Assembly: GCA_008032935.1 (NCBI GenBank)
Contig: CP032039.1
Location: 1,302,001 to 1,366,000, forward strand
DNA: 64,000 nucleotides
Reading direction: 5' to 3'
DNA from: Helicobacter pylori
GTDB taxonomy: Bacteria > Campylobacterota > Campylobacteria > Campylobacterales > Helicobacteraceae
The notes beneath the pieces are model-generated. The model ran no database searches, had not been told where the DNA came from, and saw only the letters and a program-made list of their open reading frames with translations. Made by a program: the position numbers and the translations under genes. Position 1 is the first letter of the stretch. Each line of letters begins with the position of its first letter. This document shows positions 37,755 to 47,760 of this stretch, one piece after another.

Positions 37755-40700
37755 TTAATTTTTTGTGGTAGGATTAGGTTTATTAAGGTTTGAGGCGCTA
37801 TAGTTGATGCCGTCTCTGTAATCGTTAGAGAGTGTCCCAATGGTCTCTAACTCCCTTAAAACCTTTTCATCTGTTTCAAAACTTGTAATCATGTAATGAT
37901 TTTTTAAAGGAGTATCTCCTTTTTGACTACTTAAACCTACTTCAATACCATTATGTCTTATAGTCACATGCCCTACATAATCATTATCTTTGATACCTTT
38001 CTCTATAACTTCCGGTATCGTTTTAACTACGCTCATGGCGTATTCTTTAGCTTCTGCTTCGTTTATTCCATTGTTAAGCGCTTGCTTCTCTCGGCGTTTC
38101 AAAATGTGTTCTAACCCGTAATCTTTATTACCCCAAACCAAATCAATATCCCCTAAACCTTCCTTATAAAACGCTCCCGCTACAAAACCTTTTTTAGTTT
38201 CTAATAGCTTGTTAATCGCGCCTAATCCATCGCCCTTAAACTCGCTATAATTGTGTCCCCATTCGCTAGGTATTTCAAGCTTTTGTTCTTTTATCCCTTT
38301 CTCGCTCTCTTTTTGCATATCCTTTATAGCTTCTATCAAGCGTTTTAATACGGGATTATTTTCATTTGGCTCTCTATTGGCCATTAAAAGGTAATGCGTG
38401 AAATCGTAAATATCAATGTCCTTAAACTCTTTACTATCAGGGTTAAACATGTCTTTTGTAACATCAGCGATCTTAAATTCTTTCAAGCCTTTTTTAATGT
38501 TATCGCTCTTTAAAGCTTCAAATAACGCCTTAGAAGGATCATCAAACCTCGCAAACCTGGCGATCGCACCTCCTAAAATCTCGCTGATATCGCTCGATCC
38601 TTGTTCGCTCTTTTCAAACATCTCTAAAGAACTCGTTTTATAGAATTTTTCGCTCAAATCTTTTAAGCTCTCGCTTGTAGTTTGGTAATTCTTTAAGTTA
38701 GCAAAACTGCGATCCATGATATCGCTTAAATAAGCGTTAAGGCTCACGTTAGGAAAATTCATGTCATGGATTAAATTGTGAAAGCTTCCGGCGTTATCTA
38801 CAAACATTTTTTTTACTTTTTCATAGCTTTTAATATCGTTTGAAAATTCTTTTTGCCAACGGTTGAGTAATTCTATCCCTTGCGTCTTGGTTCGTGGCAT
38901 GTTAAACATTAAAAGCGCTAAATTGCTATCTCCTACATTAGGGTGAGTGGCCTTGTCAAAATTAAGGTTTTTCGCAACGATGTTTTTAAGTGAATAGATG
39001 CTATCAGCGTCTAATTTTTGGTCTAATTCTTTCAATTTCGCTTCATAGTGGCTTAAAACCGCTATTGCATGATCGCTCTCGCTGTTGAATCTTCCTTGAT
39101 TGCTTGAAGCCGCTAAATTGTTAATCTCGGTATTATTTAGTCGGTTGTGTGGCACTCTAACTAACAACTCGTCCGGTTGTAAATCTATGTTGTAGTATTC
39201 TTGGATCGCTTTGTGGTAAATGTAACGGCTTTTAGGCGTGAAGTTCAGCATGCCTTGGATGCGGTGGTTGCCTGCGATCACTTGCCCATCATGCAGAATG
39301 ATGGGTAAATCCTCAAACCCTCCGCTCCCAAATATCTTTTTAGGATCAAAATTTTCAGCGATGCTTTTAATCTGCTCTTCGTTCATGTCGGTGCGTTTTT
39401 GCGTCCCGCCTGTGGTAAAACTAGGCTTCAAGTCTTTCGCTTTGACGATCGCATAATCTAGATCGTAAATCTCTCGTTCGTTTAGCCTTACTCGGCTTTT
39501 TGGTAGTTGCTCTTGTGTTTGTGTAGGTATATCTTCTCCTACTTCTATTTTAGTCTGGCTTTCAATGTTGCCTGCATTGCCTCGCTCGTGTTCTAATTTC
39601 TTTTTTAACGCTTCCTTACGCTTGTTTTCTTGCTCTTTAGCTTTTAAAAATTCTTGTTCGCTCGCTAATTGTTCGCTTTCTAATTTCGCTAACTTTTCGG
39701 CGTTGGCTTGCTCTAGTGGGCTTAAATTTTTAACTTCTTGTGTGGTTTGGTTTAAATTTTCGCTTGTTTTTAATAAATCCTCTTGATCTGTTAGCGGTTT
39801 TGGTGTATTATTCTCTGCAGCACCACTATAGGAACTCAACCTATGGCGCACCTTCGCATCAGCGTCGAGTGAGGTGCTTGAAAATTCTTTATAAACTTCA
39901 TTATTTTTATAACTCCCATTGTTCTTATACATTGTTTTTAAAGCTAATTCATTTTTCTTATTGATCGCTTGCTCTACCACTACCGCATAGCCATTAACTT
40001 GTTTAAACGCCGTTATAGCTTCTTTATCGTATTTGTCTAAAGTCCTAAGAATTGCATCAGCGTTATTAACGATATATCTATAATTCGCTATATCTTCGTT
40101 CGTAACAGGGATTTCTCCATTTCTAACATTAACAGAATTAACGCCATGCCTTTTGAGTATGTGAGCGATAGCATCATGATCTAAACTCGCTCTTATGTTT
40201 TGCTTAAAGTTAGCATCTTTTAAAAGTTCTAATTCTTTGTTAGAGGCTTTTTCTATAATCATTTTCTTGTTGTTTTTGTGTAGAAATTCAACCATTTCAG
40301 GGTTTAGGTTATTAGTTCCAAAAGTGATCGCATCTCTCCCGCTTGTAGGGATTTCTGCGTTATTTAATAGCTCTTTGATTTCATCATTACTTAATTTCGT
40401 ATCGCTAAAATCTCGTTTAATTTCTGCGCTCTTTTTGCTTGCTTCTTTGATTTCTTCGCTCGCTTGCTTGACGCCATTGTTAAGCTCTTCAATGATTTTA
40501 AGCGTGTTGTTGCTAAAGTGTGATTTTTGCACGCTTAGTTCTAACTGCTTGCTAAACTCGCTTATAGAGTGGCTTCTCTCAAGCGCTCTTTTTAGGTGAT
40601 ACTTTAAGGCTGCACCTGCGGTGGCTTCGTTTAAAGCTTTAGGTAACTTCACGCCTAGAATGCGATCGGGCGCGTTGCGGTATAAAGTCCCTAGCGTAAA

Positions 40701-40928
40701 TTTAGTCCATTGGTATTTTAACGCTCCGCTTAAAGTGGTCGCTAAACCTTGGCTTAAATTTTTCGTTGTGGCTGGCTTTAAGCTCTCGGCGATCTTAGCG
40801 TCGTTTTTAAAAAGCTTATGAAAACCGCTCGCTATGTCAATGTATTCTTTAGCCTTGGGTGTGGTAAAAACATCGCTCTTAAACTCGTTTAGCTTATTGA
40901 AAAACTGCGCGGAGTGTGGTGTTTTGTT
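37755..40928 (-). CDS. Polyvalent protein with PBECR-like and ParB-like domains, 5'-truncated
   Basis: From the GTG at 40652 the product is 965 residues, but the frame stays open with coding character (ESLKPATTKNLSQGLATTLS, KYQWTKFTLGTLYRNAP) to a TAG at 40929, with no start. The gene has therefore lost its 5' end at about 40928. Domains on GTG numbering: a PBECR-like nuclease region at about 155-265 (HILKRHG; NEDIANYRYIVNNAD; NELALKTMYKNNG), a coiled linker with many Glu/Lys, a ParB/DDR-like domain at about 390-560 (DLPIILHDGQVIAGNHRIQG), a helical part, and a DUF3519/PBECR-like C-terminus at about 800-945 (DYGLEHILKRREKQ; VGHVTIRHNGIEVGLSS). Such multi-domain polyvalent proteins ride with phages and conjugative elements and act on the new host. 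Confidence 0.65.
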   Translation of the reverse strand, partial: NKTPHSAQFFNKLNEFKSDVFTTPKAKEYIDIASGFHKLFKNDAKIAESLKPATTKNLSQGLATTLSGALKYQWTKFTLGTLYRNAPDRILGVKLPKALNEATAGAALKYHLKRALERSHSISEFSKQLELSVQKSHFSNNTLKIIEELNNGVKQASEEIKEASKKSAEIKRDFSDTKLSNDEIKELLNNAEIPTSGRDAITFGTNNLNPEMVEFLHKNNKKMIIEKASNKELELLKDANFKQNIRASLDHDAIAHILKRHGVNSVNVRNGEIPVTNEDIANYRYIVNNADAILRTLDKYDKEAITAFKQVNGYAVVVEQAINKKNELALKTMYKNNGSYKNNEVYKEFSSTSLDADAKVRHRLSSYSGAAENNTPKPLTDQEDLLKTSENLNQTTQEVKNLSPLEQANAEKLAKLESEQLASEQEFLKAKEQENKRKEALKKKLEHERGNAGNIESQTKIEVGEDIPTQTQEQLPKSRVRLNEREIYDLDYAIVKAKDLKPSFTTGGTQKRTDMNEEQIKSIAENFDPKKIFGSGGFEDLPIILHDGQVIAGNHRIQGMLNFTPKSRYIYHKAIQEYYNIDLQPDELLVRVPHNRLNNTEINNLAASSNQGRFNSESDHAIAVLSHYEAKLKELDQKLDADSIYSLKNIVAKNLNFDKATHPNVGDSNLALLMFNMPRTKTQGIELLNRWQKEFSNDIKSYEKVKKMFVDNAGSFHNLIHDMNFPNVSLNAYLSDIMDRSFANLKNYQTTSESLKDLSEKFYKTSSLEMFEKSEQGSSDISEILGGAIARFARFDDPSKALFEALKSDNIKKGLKEFKIADVTKDMFNPDSKEFKDIDIYDFTHYLLMANREPNENNPVLKRLIEAIKDMQKESEKGIKEQKLEIPSEWGHNYSEFKGDGLGAINKLLETKKGFVAGAFYKEGLGDIDLVWGNKDYGLEHILKRREKQALNNGINEAEAKEYAMSVVKTIPEVIEKGIKDNDYVGHVTIRHNGIEVGLSSQKGDTPLKNHYMITSFETDEKVLRELETIGTLSNDYRDGINYSASNLNKPNPTTKN

Positions 40929-40983
40929 CTAGTATATTAAATATTTAATAATAAAGTTAAATAAAACTTTTTGAGTATTAATA

Positions 40984-41029
40984 TTTGATTGGAGCGAAGC
41001 CTTTCAATATTTTAAAAAGGCCAATCAAA
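40984..41029. terminator. Inverted repeat at the element/hofD junction, possible hofD terminator
   Basis: TTTGATTGG (40984-40992) and CCAATCAAA (41021-41029) are perfect 9-bp complements, with an inner CCTTT/AAAGG stem. It lies 18 bp after the hofD stop. No long T-run follows on the minus strand, so termination is not certain; it could also be an element end. Confidence 0.45.
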
Positions 41030-41046
41030 AATATAAGGATAAAAGG

Positions 41047-42459
41047 CTAGTAAATCCTAAAACCATAAGTAATGTTAAACATGATATGACTCCTGTCAGA
41101 ATACACGTTGTGCGTTAAAGGTTGCGTGCCAGGCCCATTAGGATCAACTGGAACATACATGCCACAATACCCAATACAATAGCCTTTTTTGGTGATATTG
41201 CCATAATATTCTAGTTTCAAATCCATTCTAATATTATACTTATTAGAAAAATAACTCAAAAAGAGCGCGAGACTCCTTTCATCAGCCCTTGGGCTATCCG
41301 TCCAACGGCCTAAAATTTTCCAACTAAACCCTCTATATTGTGAGCCTACATATAAAAACCCGTTAATAACATCAGCGCCAACGATATTGTTAATTTCTGC
41401 GTCATAAATACTATTCGTCCAAATGTTATACCCCAAAGGATCCCCATAAATACCTATATCACCATTAGCGTTACCGATATTTTTATAGACACTACCCCCG
41501 AATTGCCACTTATTATAGTAAAAACGGGTGCGGAAGAAATAAGTTTGCCCGCTCTTGCCTAATGGCACTTGTTGGAAGAGGATAATATCATTTTGATTAG
41601 CCGGAGTGGCAAAAATGGGGAAAAACCCCACGAAAGTGCCTACAAAACGAAAGCCCTTATTGTTGAAATTAGGGTTGGTGTCATAAGTGATATTAATGCC
41701 TGGTGCATACATTCTTTGAAAAATCGCATAAAAATAAGGGTTGATTTTTAGGTTGTCTTTTTCGTATTTCAAATCAGCAATCATTAGAGCCTTACCGCTT
41801 GTATAGTAACGCCCAAAATACCAAAACCAGTCGCTTGACGCTGAAGCTCTAGCGTCTGAATACATCACTCTGAATCTGGTGTCTTTGTATTTGACAAAGC
41901 CTTCAACCCCTTGAGTGTAAGAAGTGAACCAATCATACTCTTCAGCATCATAACGCCCCCCTTTCACGCCAAAACTGAATTTGTCTTTTTTGTAGTTGTA
42001 GCTCAAAAAAGCGTTATGCACCATGGCTAAACGAGGTTTTTGCACTTGCAAACCACTATGTCCCGCATACCAACCAATATATTGCCAAAAGATACCCGCC
42101 CCAAAAGGATCCGTCCTAGAGCCGGGCTGGCCATTAGGGATATTATTGCCTTGATAGGCGGTAGAGTCATAGGGAAGTGCTACCATCATCGCCCCCACTT
42201 CTGCCCTCAAACCCTTGTATAACCCCATGCTCAAATTCAATTCGCCGAGCAAAGAAGTGTAGCTACCTGTAGGATAAATGTCTTTAGAAGGCTGGTATCT
42301 TTGGTTGTTAAAGCCAAACTTGGTATAGCTGCTCACCTTTCCAACAATGCTCATGTTGAATTTATAAGCTTGAAGTTTGGATAAAAAAAGACCAGAAAAA
42401 AGCAAAAAAAAGAGAGTGTAAAGAAAATATTTCTTAATTTCCAAAACCCTAACTCCCAA
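41047..42459 (-). CDS. hofD: Outer-membrane protein HofD
   Basis: Homologue of HP0487, Hof family outer-membrane beta-barrel. 470 residues from a TTG; a TTG five codons later (EIKKYFLYTLFFLLF) is equally possible. Signal peptide to about residue 30 (LFFLLFSGLFLSKLQA), then beta strands rich in aromatic residues (NFNNKGFRFVGTFVGFFP; GQTYFFRTRFYYNKWQFGGS) and an end MFNITYGFRIY, the C-terminal aromatic strand of a porin-like barrel. Paralogue of hofC, 54 bp downstream of it. Confidence 0.85.
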   Translation of the reverse strand: MGVRVLEIKKYFLYTLFFLLFSGLFLSKLQAYKFNMSIVGKVSSYTKFGFNNQRYQPSKDIYPTGSYTSLLGELNLSMGLYKGLRAEVGAMMVALPYDSTAYQGNNIPNGQPGSRTDPFGAGIFWQYIGWYAGHSGLQVQKPRLAMVHNAFLSYNYKKDKFSFGVKGGRYDAEEYDWFTSYTQGVEGFVKYKDTRFRVMYSDARASASSDWFWYFGRYYTSGKALMIADLKYEKDNLKINPYFYAIFQRMYAPGINITYDTNPNFNNKGFRFVGTFVGFFPIFATPANQNDIILFQQVPLGKSGQTYFFRTRFYYNKWQFGGSVYKNIGNANGDIGIYGDPLGYNIWTNSIYDAEINNIVGADVINGFLYVGSQYRGFSWKILGRWTDSPRADERSLALFLSYFSNKYNIRMDLKLEYYGNITKKGYCIGYCGMYVPVDPNGPGTQPLTHNVYSDRSHIMFNITYGFRIY

Positions 42460-42513
42460 AGATATTAAAATAAAAATGCAAAAAAGGCATATCTAAGAGA
42501 TAGGGGAACTCCC

Positions 42514-44100
42514 TTAGAAACTATAACTAATGTGTGTCATCAAATGGCTCCTGTCTTGGGTAATACTCTTTTTAATGCCACCCATGTCTTGAGGACCTTC
42601 CGCGAATGCAGAAGACTCAAACAAACCATTATTCAAGTTGAGCGGCTGACCGTTTGGCCCAAGGAAACCGGTTCCAGGGTTGTAACCCGCACGAATTTGG
42701 AACTCTAACCACACGAGTTTGAGACCCGCTTTAACATGTTTGCTGAATTGATAGTCTAGATACATACCAATACCATATTCCAATGCCCTTGGAGCGGTAG
42801 TGAAGCGTTGGTAGAGACTCCAGCTGAACTTACCATGCTTACCTCCACCTTTAACATACTCAGTGAACGCGTCAGCATCGGTAATGTTGTCAATCCCTGC
42901 AAACCCTAAGCTGTAGATACTGCCAACCCATTGTTCGATACCATCCACAGCGATGATGTTACCCCAAGTACCCAAGTTCATGTTAGGGTTACCGATGTTG
43001 AGATAAGCACCACCAACCACGAAGTAGTTGTTAATGTCTATATGGTGGCGTAAAAAGAGCGTCGCACCACCAGGACCTTGTAAACCGCGCCACTTACCAT
43101 TGTCCAAGAACGGATCCCAAGTGTTATAACGAGCGGGTGCGTAACGGCCGTATTCAGCGTTATTCCAACGATAGTCATACAACACATAAAAAGTCGTTCT
43201 GTTCCTCATGCCCATACCGCTAAACTCAGGATTGGTATCGTATTCTATTTTAGCACCAGGCAATGTACCTACCTCTGGGATGAGATACACATAAGGGTGA
43301 ATCATTAAATTCTTTGTAGGGCGATAAATAATACCCGCTTTATGAATACCCCAAGGCTTTTCACGATAGATAGGGAACAACCACTGACCATCAGCGATAC
43401 CACGACCCCAAGAGCTAAAGAGCAAGAACTTCATCTTATTCGTAAGCTTGAAAGTCCCATAAAACCCTTGGAACAATTGGTAAATCCAATCCATTTGCTC
43501 CTGCTCCGTAACGTCAAAGCGCCCCATGACCATATGGACTCTGTCGCTATCATAAGTCAAATTCGCTTTATAAACTTCATAACGCCTTGAGCCACCAGGC
43601 AAGTAGGCGTTAGCCGGATAGTAGTTAGGGAACAAGCCGTTCCACTCACCCATATACTCCCAACCAATACCTCTAGGGTTAATGATACCACCTGGCCCTG
43701 ATTGTTGCCACATTTTAGTCGCATTCATACAAAGGCTCATAAAATCCGTGCCGCAAGAAGTTTTATCCCAATAGCTTGGGGGAGTAAAATCCTTTGCCCA
43801 CCTATCATACCTAGTGCTATCATAAACTTGTCCGCCTAAAACACCGCCTAAATTCACGGTCCATCCCCTACCTAAATGCACAGAACCCTCTAGCTTACCT
43901 GTAAGGTTAACAAAAGTTTCTGTAGGATAGATACCTTTAACAGGGTTAATGGGCGAATGGTTAAAACCCACTTTAGCAAAATTGATAAAATCTCCATGCA
44001 CTTCATAAGTAACCGCCCCTAATGAACCCGTAGTGAACAATAATGGCAAGGTAAAACGCTTTAGCAATGCAGCCGCAACTTTTCGTTTCTTTAATTTCAT
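42514..44100 (-). CDS. hofC: Outer-membrane protein HofC
   Basis: Homologue of HP0486; 528 residues. N-terminal signal after a basic start (MKLKKRKVAAALLKRF ... LLFTTGSLGAVTYEV). Many beta strands with W/Y/G motifs; a cysteine pair in DKTSCGTDFMSLCMN near 115-128; ends SHLMTHISYSF, the barrel's last strand. Hof proteins are linked to colonisation in rodents (HofC reported). Same strand as hofD, own promoter. Confidence 0.9.
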   Translation of the reverse strand: MKLKKRKVAAALLKRFTLPLLFTTGSLGAVTYEVHGDFINFAKVGFNHSPINPVKGIYPTETFVNLTGKLEGSVHLGRGWTVNLGGVLGGQVYDSTRYDRWAKDFTPPSYWDKTSCGTDFMSLCMNATKMWQQSGPGGIINPRGIGWEYMGEWNGLFPNYYPANAYLPGGSRRYEVYKANLTYDSDRVHMVMGRFDVTEQEQMDWIYQLFQGFYGTFKLTNKMKFLLFSSWGRGIADGQWLFPIYREKPWGIHKAGIIYRPTKNLMIHPYVYLIPEVGTLPGAKIEYDTNPEFSGMGMRNRTTFYVLYDYRWNNAEYGRYAPARYNTWDPFLDNGKWRGLQGPGGATLFLRHHIDINNYFVVGGAYLNIGNPNMNLGTWGNIIAVDGIEQWVGSIYSLGFAGIDNITDADAFTEYVKGGGKHGKFSWSLYQRFTTAPRALEYGIGMYLDYQFSKHVKAGLKLVWLEFQIRAGYNPGTGFLGPNGQPLNLNNGLFESSAFAEGPQDMGGIKKSITQDRSHLMTHISYSF

Positions 44101-44149
44101 TCCTCTTCCTTACTTTACCTGAGAATAGATAAATTACTCTGTAGAAATA

Positions 44150-44158
44150 ATTGTAGCA
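44150..44158 (-). promoter_or_regulatory. Extended -10 promoter of hofC-hofD
   Basis: Minus strand TGCTACAAT, about 50 bp upstream of the hofC ATG; AGGAA ribosome binding site just before the ATG. Confidence 0.55.
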
Positions 44159-44386
44159 TAAAAGAATATAGATTTAGTTTAAAATCAAGCTAATTTTTCT
44201 TAAAAATCACAAAATTTAAAACACAAGTTTATCCTTAAAAGCTTGCTAATGAGCATGCAAATGGATAGGATAATTTTTTAAGACCTAATAAGATATTGAA
44301 AAAAAGGCTTTTTTAAGGCTCAATAGGGAATTTACTGATACAATTAAAGGCATTGTTTTATATAAAAAATAACAATAAGGAAAAAA

Positions 44387-45331
44387 ATGAAAAAAATTGG
44401 TTTGAGCTTGGGTTTGGTTTTGAGTTTGGGTTTTTTAAAAGCCCATGAAGTGAGCGCTGAAGAGATCGCTGACATTTTCTACAAACTCAACGCCAAAGAG
44501 CCTAAAATGAAAATCAACCACACTAAGGGATTTTGCGCTAAAGGCGTGTTCCTCCCTAATGCGCAAACAAGAGAGGATTTAGATGTGCCACTACTCAATG
44601 AAAAAGAAATCCCTGCGTCTGTAAGGTATTCTTTAGGGGGCGTGGCGATGGACGATAAAAGCAAGGTTAGGGGAATGGCGTTAAAATTGGAAAATCAAAA
44701 CGCTAGCTGGACAATGGTGATGCTCAATACAGAAATCAATTTTGCCAAAAACCCTAACGAATTCGCCCAATTTTTTGAGATGAGAATCCCTAAAAATGGC
44801 AAGGTGGATGAATCAAGAATCAAAAAGCTTTATGAAGAAGTCCCCTCTTATAGGAATTTTGCCGCTTACACCAAAACGATAGGGATCAGCTCAAGCGTGG
44901 CTAACACGCCTTATTATAGCGTGCATGCGTTCAAGTTTAAAGATAAGAAAGAGAAATTATTATCTGCGAGATGGAAATTTGTGCCTAAAGACGGCATTAA
45001 GTATCTTAACCCCCAAGAATTAAAGCAAAAAGATTCAAATTATTTGCTTTCTTCATTCCAACAACACCTTAAAACTAAGCCCATAGAATACCAAATGTAT
45101 CTGGTGTTTGCGAATCAAAATGATGCCACCAACGACACGACCGCGCTTTGGAAGGGCAAACACAAGGAATTATTAGTAGGGACCTTGAAAGTTGAAAAAT
45201 ACGAAGGAATGGGTTGCAATAAAGATGTGTATTTCCCAGCCGATCTCCCTAAAGGCGTAGAAGCCCCTACTGATCCCTTATTTCAAATCAGGAATGAAGT
45301 TTATGGGATCACTTTTAGCAGAAGGCAATAA
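44387..45331 (+). CDS. Catalase-like periplasmic haem protein (HP0485 homologue)
   Basis: 314 residues. Signal peptide MKKIGLSLGLVLSLGFLKA. The catalase-related-peroxidase fold is suggested by the distal-His type motif NHTKGFCAKGVF near 43-54 (catalases have HAKG), RGMALKLE near 95, and the proximal region DPLFQIRNEVYGITFSRRQ at the end. Shorter than KatA, and lacking its C-terminal domain, so a peroxidase-like or stress role is likely rather than bulk catalase; the SRPx family is known to be exported. The stop is followed by the methyltransferase relic on the other strand. Confidence 0.85.
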   Translation: MKKIGLSLGLVLSLGFLKAHEVSAEEIADIFYKLNAKEPKMKINHTKGFCAKGVFLPNAQTREDLDVPLLNEKEIPASVRYSLGGVAMDDKSKVRGMALKLENQNASWTMVMLNTEINFAKNPNEFAQFFEMRIPKNGKVDESRIKKLYEEVPSYRNFAAYTKTIGISSSVANTPYYSVHAFKFKDKKEKLLSARWKFVPKDGIKYLNPQELKQKDSNYLLSSFQQHLKTKPIEYQMYLVFANQNDATNDTTALWKGKHKELLVGTLKVEKYEGMGCNKDVYFPADLPKGVEAPTDPLFQIRNEVYGITFSRRQ

Positions 45332-45346
45332 AAAAGATAGGGTGGA

Positions 45347-45910
45347 TCAATATAATTGGTTGCAAAAATGCGTTTTTATGGGTTTGGGGGAGTGGAATTT
45401 TTGTTTAAAACTTTTAAGCACACCTACTCAAATCACTTTCTCTCTTACTTGAGGCACACCATAATCTAGGGCGTTTAAAATGGCATGCTCTAAAATATAA
45501 CCTCTCTCTTTAAAAGCGTTACAAATTTGTTGGAACAATTGCCCTTTTTGCATAGACATTAAACCCACCACATTTTCAAAAACAAATATTTTTGGTTTCA
45601 CTAAATCTAAAAGCCGCAAATATTCTTTAAACAAATTCGCTTTTTCATCCATTTTTCTTTTGCCAAGGGTAGAATAGCTCTGACATGGTGGTCCGCCTAG
45701 TAGAATATCAATTGGAACGCATGGCAAGTTGTGGCAATGAAGTTGCACAATATCGCATAAAATGGTTTGTGCCTCTTTATGATTGGCTTGATAGCTTAAA
45801 ATAGCGTCCTTGTCTATATCGTTAGCCCATATTAATTCAAAATGAGAATGCACAGAAAAGCCATAGCTCAATCCTCCAGCACCACAAAAAATATCGGCTA
45901 CTTTATACAA
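45347..45910 (-). pseudogene. 5-methylcytosine DNA methyltransferase, nonsense and 3' deletion (HP0483-like)
   Basis: The frame from 45910 has motif I DIFCGAGGLSYGF (6-18), motif IV GGPPCQSYS with catalytic Cys76 (72-80), motif VI FENVVGL (111-117) and motif VIII VPQVREKV (152-159). It stops at TGA 45428-45430 after 160 residues. The same frame continues in matching style (VGVLKSFKQKFHSPKPI) until a second TGA at 45347. The target-recognition domain and motifs IX-X are gone; the next gene's stop is 16 bp further on. So there is one nonsense change plus a deleted 3' half, and no functional enzyme. Five bp downstream of typA. Confidence 0.85.
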
Positions 45911-45915
45911 ATTAC

Positions 45916-47715
45916 CTATTTTTTCGCCCTTTTCCTCATGTTGGGGTCTAGAATTTTTTTTCTGATCCTTAAATTCAAGGGGGTAACTTCTAAAATCTCA
46001 TCTTCTTCAATCCATTCTAACGCCCTTTCTAACACCATAGTCCTAGGTGGGGTGAGTTTGATCGCATCATCGCTCCCGCTCGCTCTCATGTTGGTTAAAT
46101 GCTTGGATTTGATAGGATTGACATCTAAATCATTATCCCGGCTGTGCTCGCCAATGACCATGCCCACATAAACCTTCGTTTGGGGGTTGATAAAAAGCGT
46201 GCCTCTTTCTTGGATATTGAAAAGGGAAAAAGCGGTCGCTTCGCCATTTTCCATGCTGATTAGCGCCCCATTTTTGCGCGATTCCACGCTCCCGCTAAAA
46301 GGGCGGAATTCCAAAAAGCTATGATTCATCACGCCTTCGCCCTTAGTGTCGGTTAAAAACTCGCTCCTGTAGCCGATAAGCCCCCTTGCAGGAATTTCAA
46401 ATTCTAATCTTGTATAGCCGTCGCTCATGGGATTCATCGCTTTCATCTCGGCTTTTCTTTTGCCTAATCTTTCAATGATAGCCCCGCTAAAATCTTGGGG
46501 CGTGTCAATCACCAAATGCTCAAAAGGCTCGCATTTAACGCCATTTTCTTCTTTAATGATGACTTCAGGGCGTGAAATGCTAAATTCAAACCCTTCACGG
46601 CGCAAATTTTCAGCTAAAATAGTGATTTGCAATTCCCCACGCCCGCTCACTTTAAACTTGCCTTCGCCCATTTCTTCGCATTTCATAGCGATATTGGTTT
46701 GCATTTCTTTTAAGAGCCTGTCTTTCAATTTGTTAGCGGTAACATGCTTTCCTTCTAACCCGGCTAAGGGCGAATCATTGACGGCAAAATACACGCTCAT
46801 CGTAGGCTCTTCTAAATGCATGGGATCTAAAGGCATGGGGTTAGTGGGATCAACGACGCTATCGCCCACATCCATCGCATTAAACCCGGCAATCGCTACA
46901 ATATCGCCCGCATAAGCGTTTTCAATCTCCGTCCTAGCTAGCCCTAAAAAACCTATAAGCTTAGTGATACGGCCATTTTCTTTACTCCCATCGCTTTTCA
47001 TCAACAGCACGCTTTCATTCTTTTTAACCGAGCCATTAAACACCCTAGCGATACCGATTTTGCCTACATAATTGTCATAATCAAGCGTAAAAATTTGCAT
47101 TTGCAAAGGCTCATCAACGCTCCCGCTAGGGCTTGGCACATGCTCTAAAATCGTTTCAAACAAAGGCTCTAAATTTTTCTTTTCATCGTCTAAACTTTTC
47201 ATCGCATAGCCATCTCGTGCGGCGGCATACACCACAGGAAAATCCAATTGCTTATCGCTAGCCCCCATCGCTACGAACAAGTCAAAAACTTCATCCACCA
47301 CTCTGTCCGGCTCAGCGGCAGGCTTATCAATTTTATTCACCACCACAATAGGGCAAATCCCAAAACTCAAAGCCTTTTTAACCACGAATTTAGTTTGAGG
47401 CATGACCCCTTCTTGTGCATCCACTAGGAGAAGCACCCCATCCACCATTTTTAAAACGCGCTCCACTTCGCCCCCAAAATCAGCATGCCCGGGAGTGTCA
47501 ATGATATTGATTTTAGTGTCTTTGTAATAAATAGCGGTGTTTTTAGACAGGATAGTGATCCCTCTTTCTCTTTCTAAATCGTTGCTATCCATCACCCTTT
47601 CATCCACTTTTTCCCTCTCACTAAATGTGCCAGATTGAGAAAGTAAGCCATCCACTAAAGTGGTTTTCCCATGATCAACATGCGCGATTACAGCGATATT
47701 TCTAATATTTTTCAT
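45916..47715 (-). CDS. typA: Ribosome-binding GTPase TypA/BipA
   Basis: TypA/BipA is an EF-G-like GTPase for ribosome assembly and stress growth. Start at 47715 ([19 protein letters not shown]) gives 599 residues; the frame from 47733 adds six unsupported residues. G1 AHVDHGKT, switch [14 protein letters not shown]3 [13 protein letters not shown]4 VVNKIDKP; C-terminal TypA-specific domain near 480-560. -10 TATACT at about 47747-47752. Confidence 0.95.
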   Translation of the reverse strand: MKNIRNIAVIAHVDHGKTTLVDGLLSQSGTFSEREKVDERVMDSNDLERERGITILSKNTAIYYKDTKINIIDTPGHADFGGEVERVLKMVDGVLLLVDAQEGVMPQTKFVVKKALSFGICPIVVVNKIDKPAAEPDRVVDEVFDLFVAMGASDKQLDFPVVYAAARDGYAMKSLDDEKKNLEPLFETILEHVPSPSGSVDEPLQMQIFTLDYDNYVGKIGIARVFNGSVKKNESVLLMKSDGSKENGRITKLIGFLGLARTEIENAYAGDIVAIAGFNAMDVGDSVVDPTNPMPLDPMHLEEPTMSVYFAVNDSPLAGLEGKHVTANKLKDRLLKEMQTNIAMKCEEMGEGKFKVSGRGELQITILAENLRREGFEFSISRPEVIIKEENGVKCEPFEHLVIDTPQDFSGAIIERLGKRKAEMKAMNPMSDGYTRLEFEIPARGLIGYRSEFLTDTKGEGVMNHSFLEFRPFSGSVESRKNGALISMENGEATAFSLFNIQERGTLFINPQTKVYVGMVIGEHSRDNDLDVNPIKSKHLTNMRASGSDDAIKLTPPRTMVLERALEWIEEDEILEVTPLNLRIRKKILDPNMRKRAKK

Positions 47716-47760
47716 GAATGTCCTAACAAGCAAAATTGAAATTAGAAGTATAACACAATA

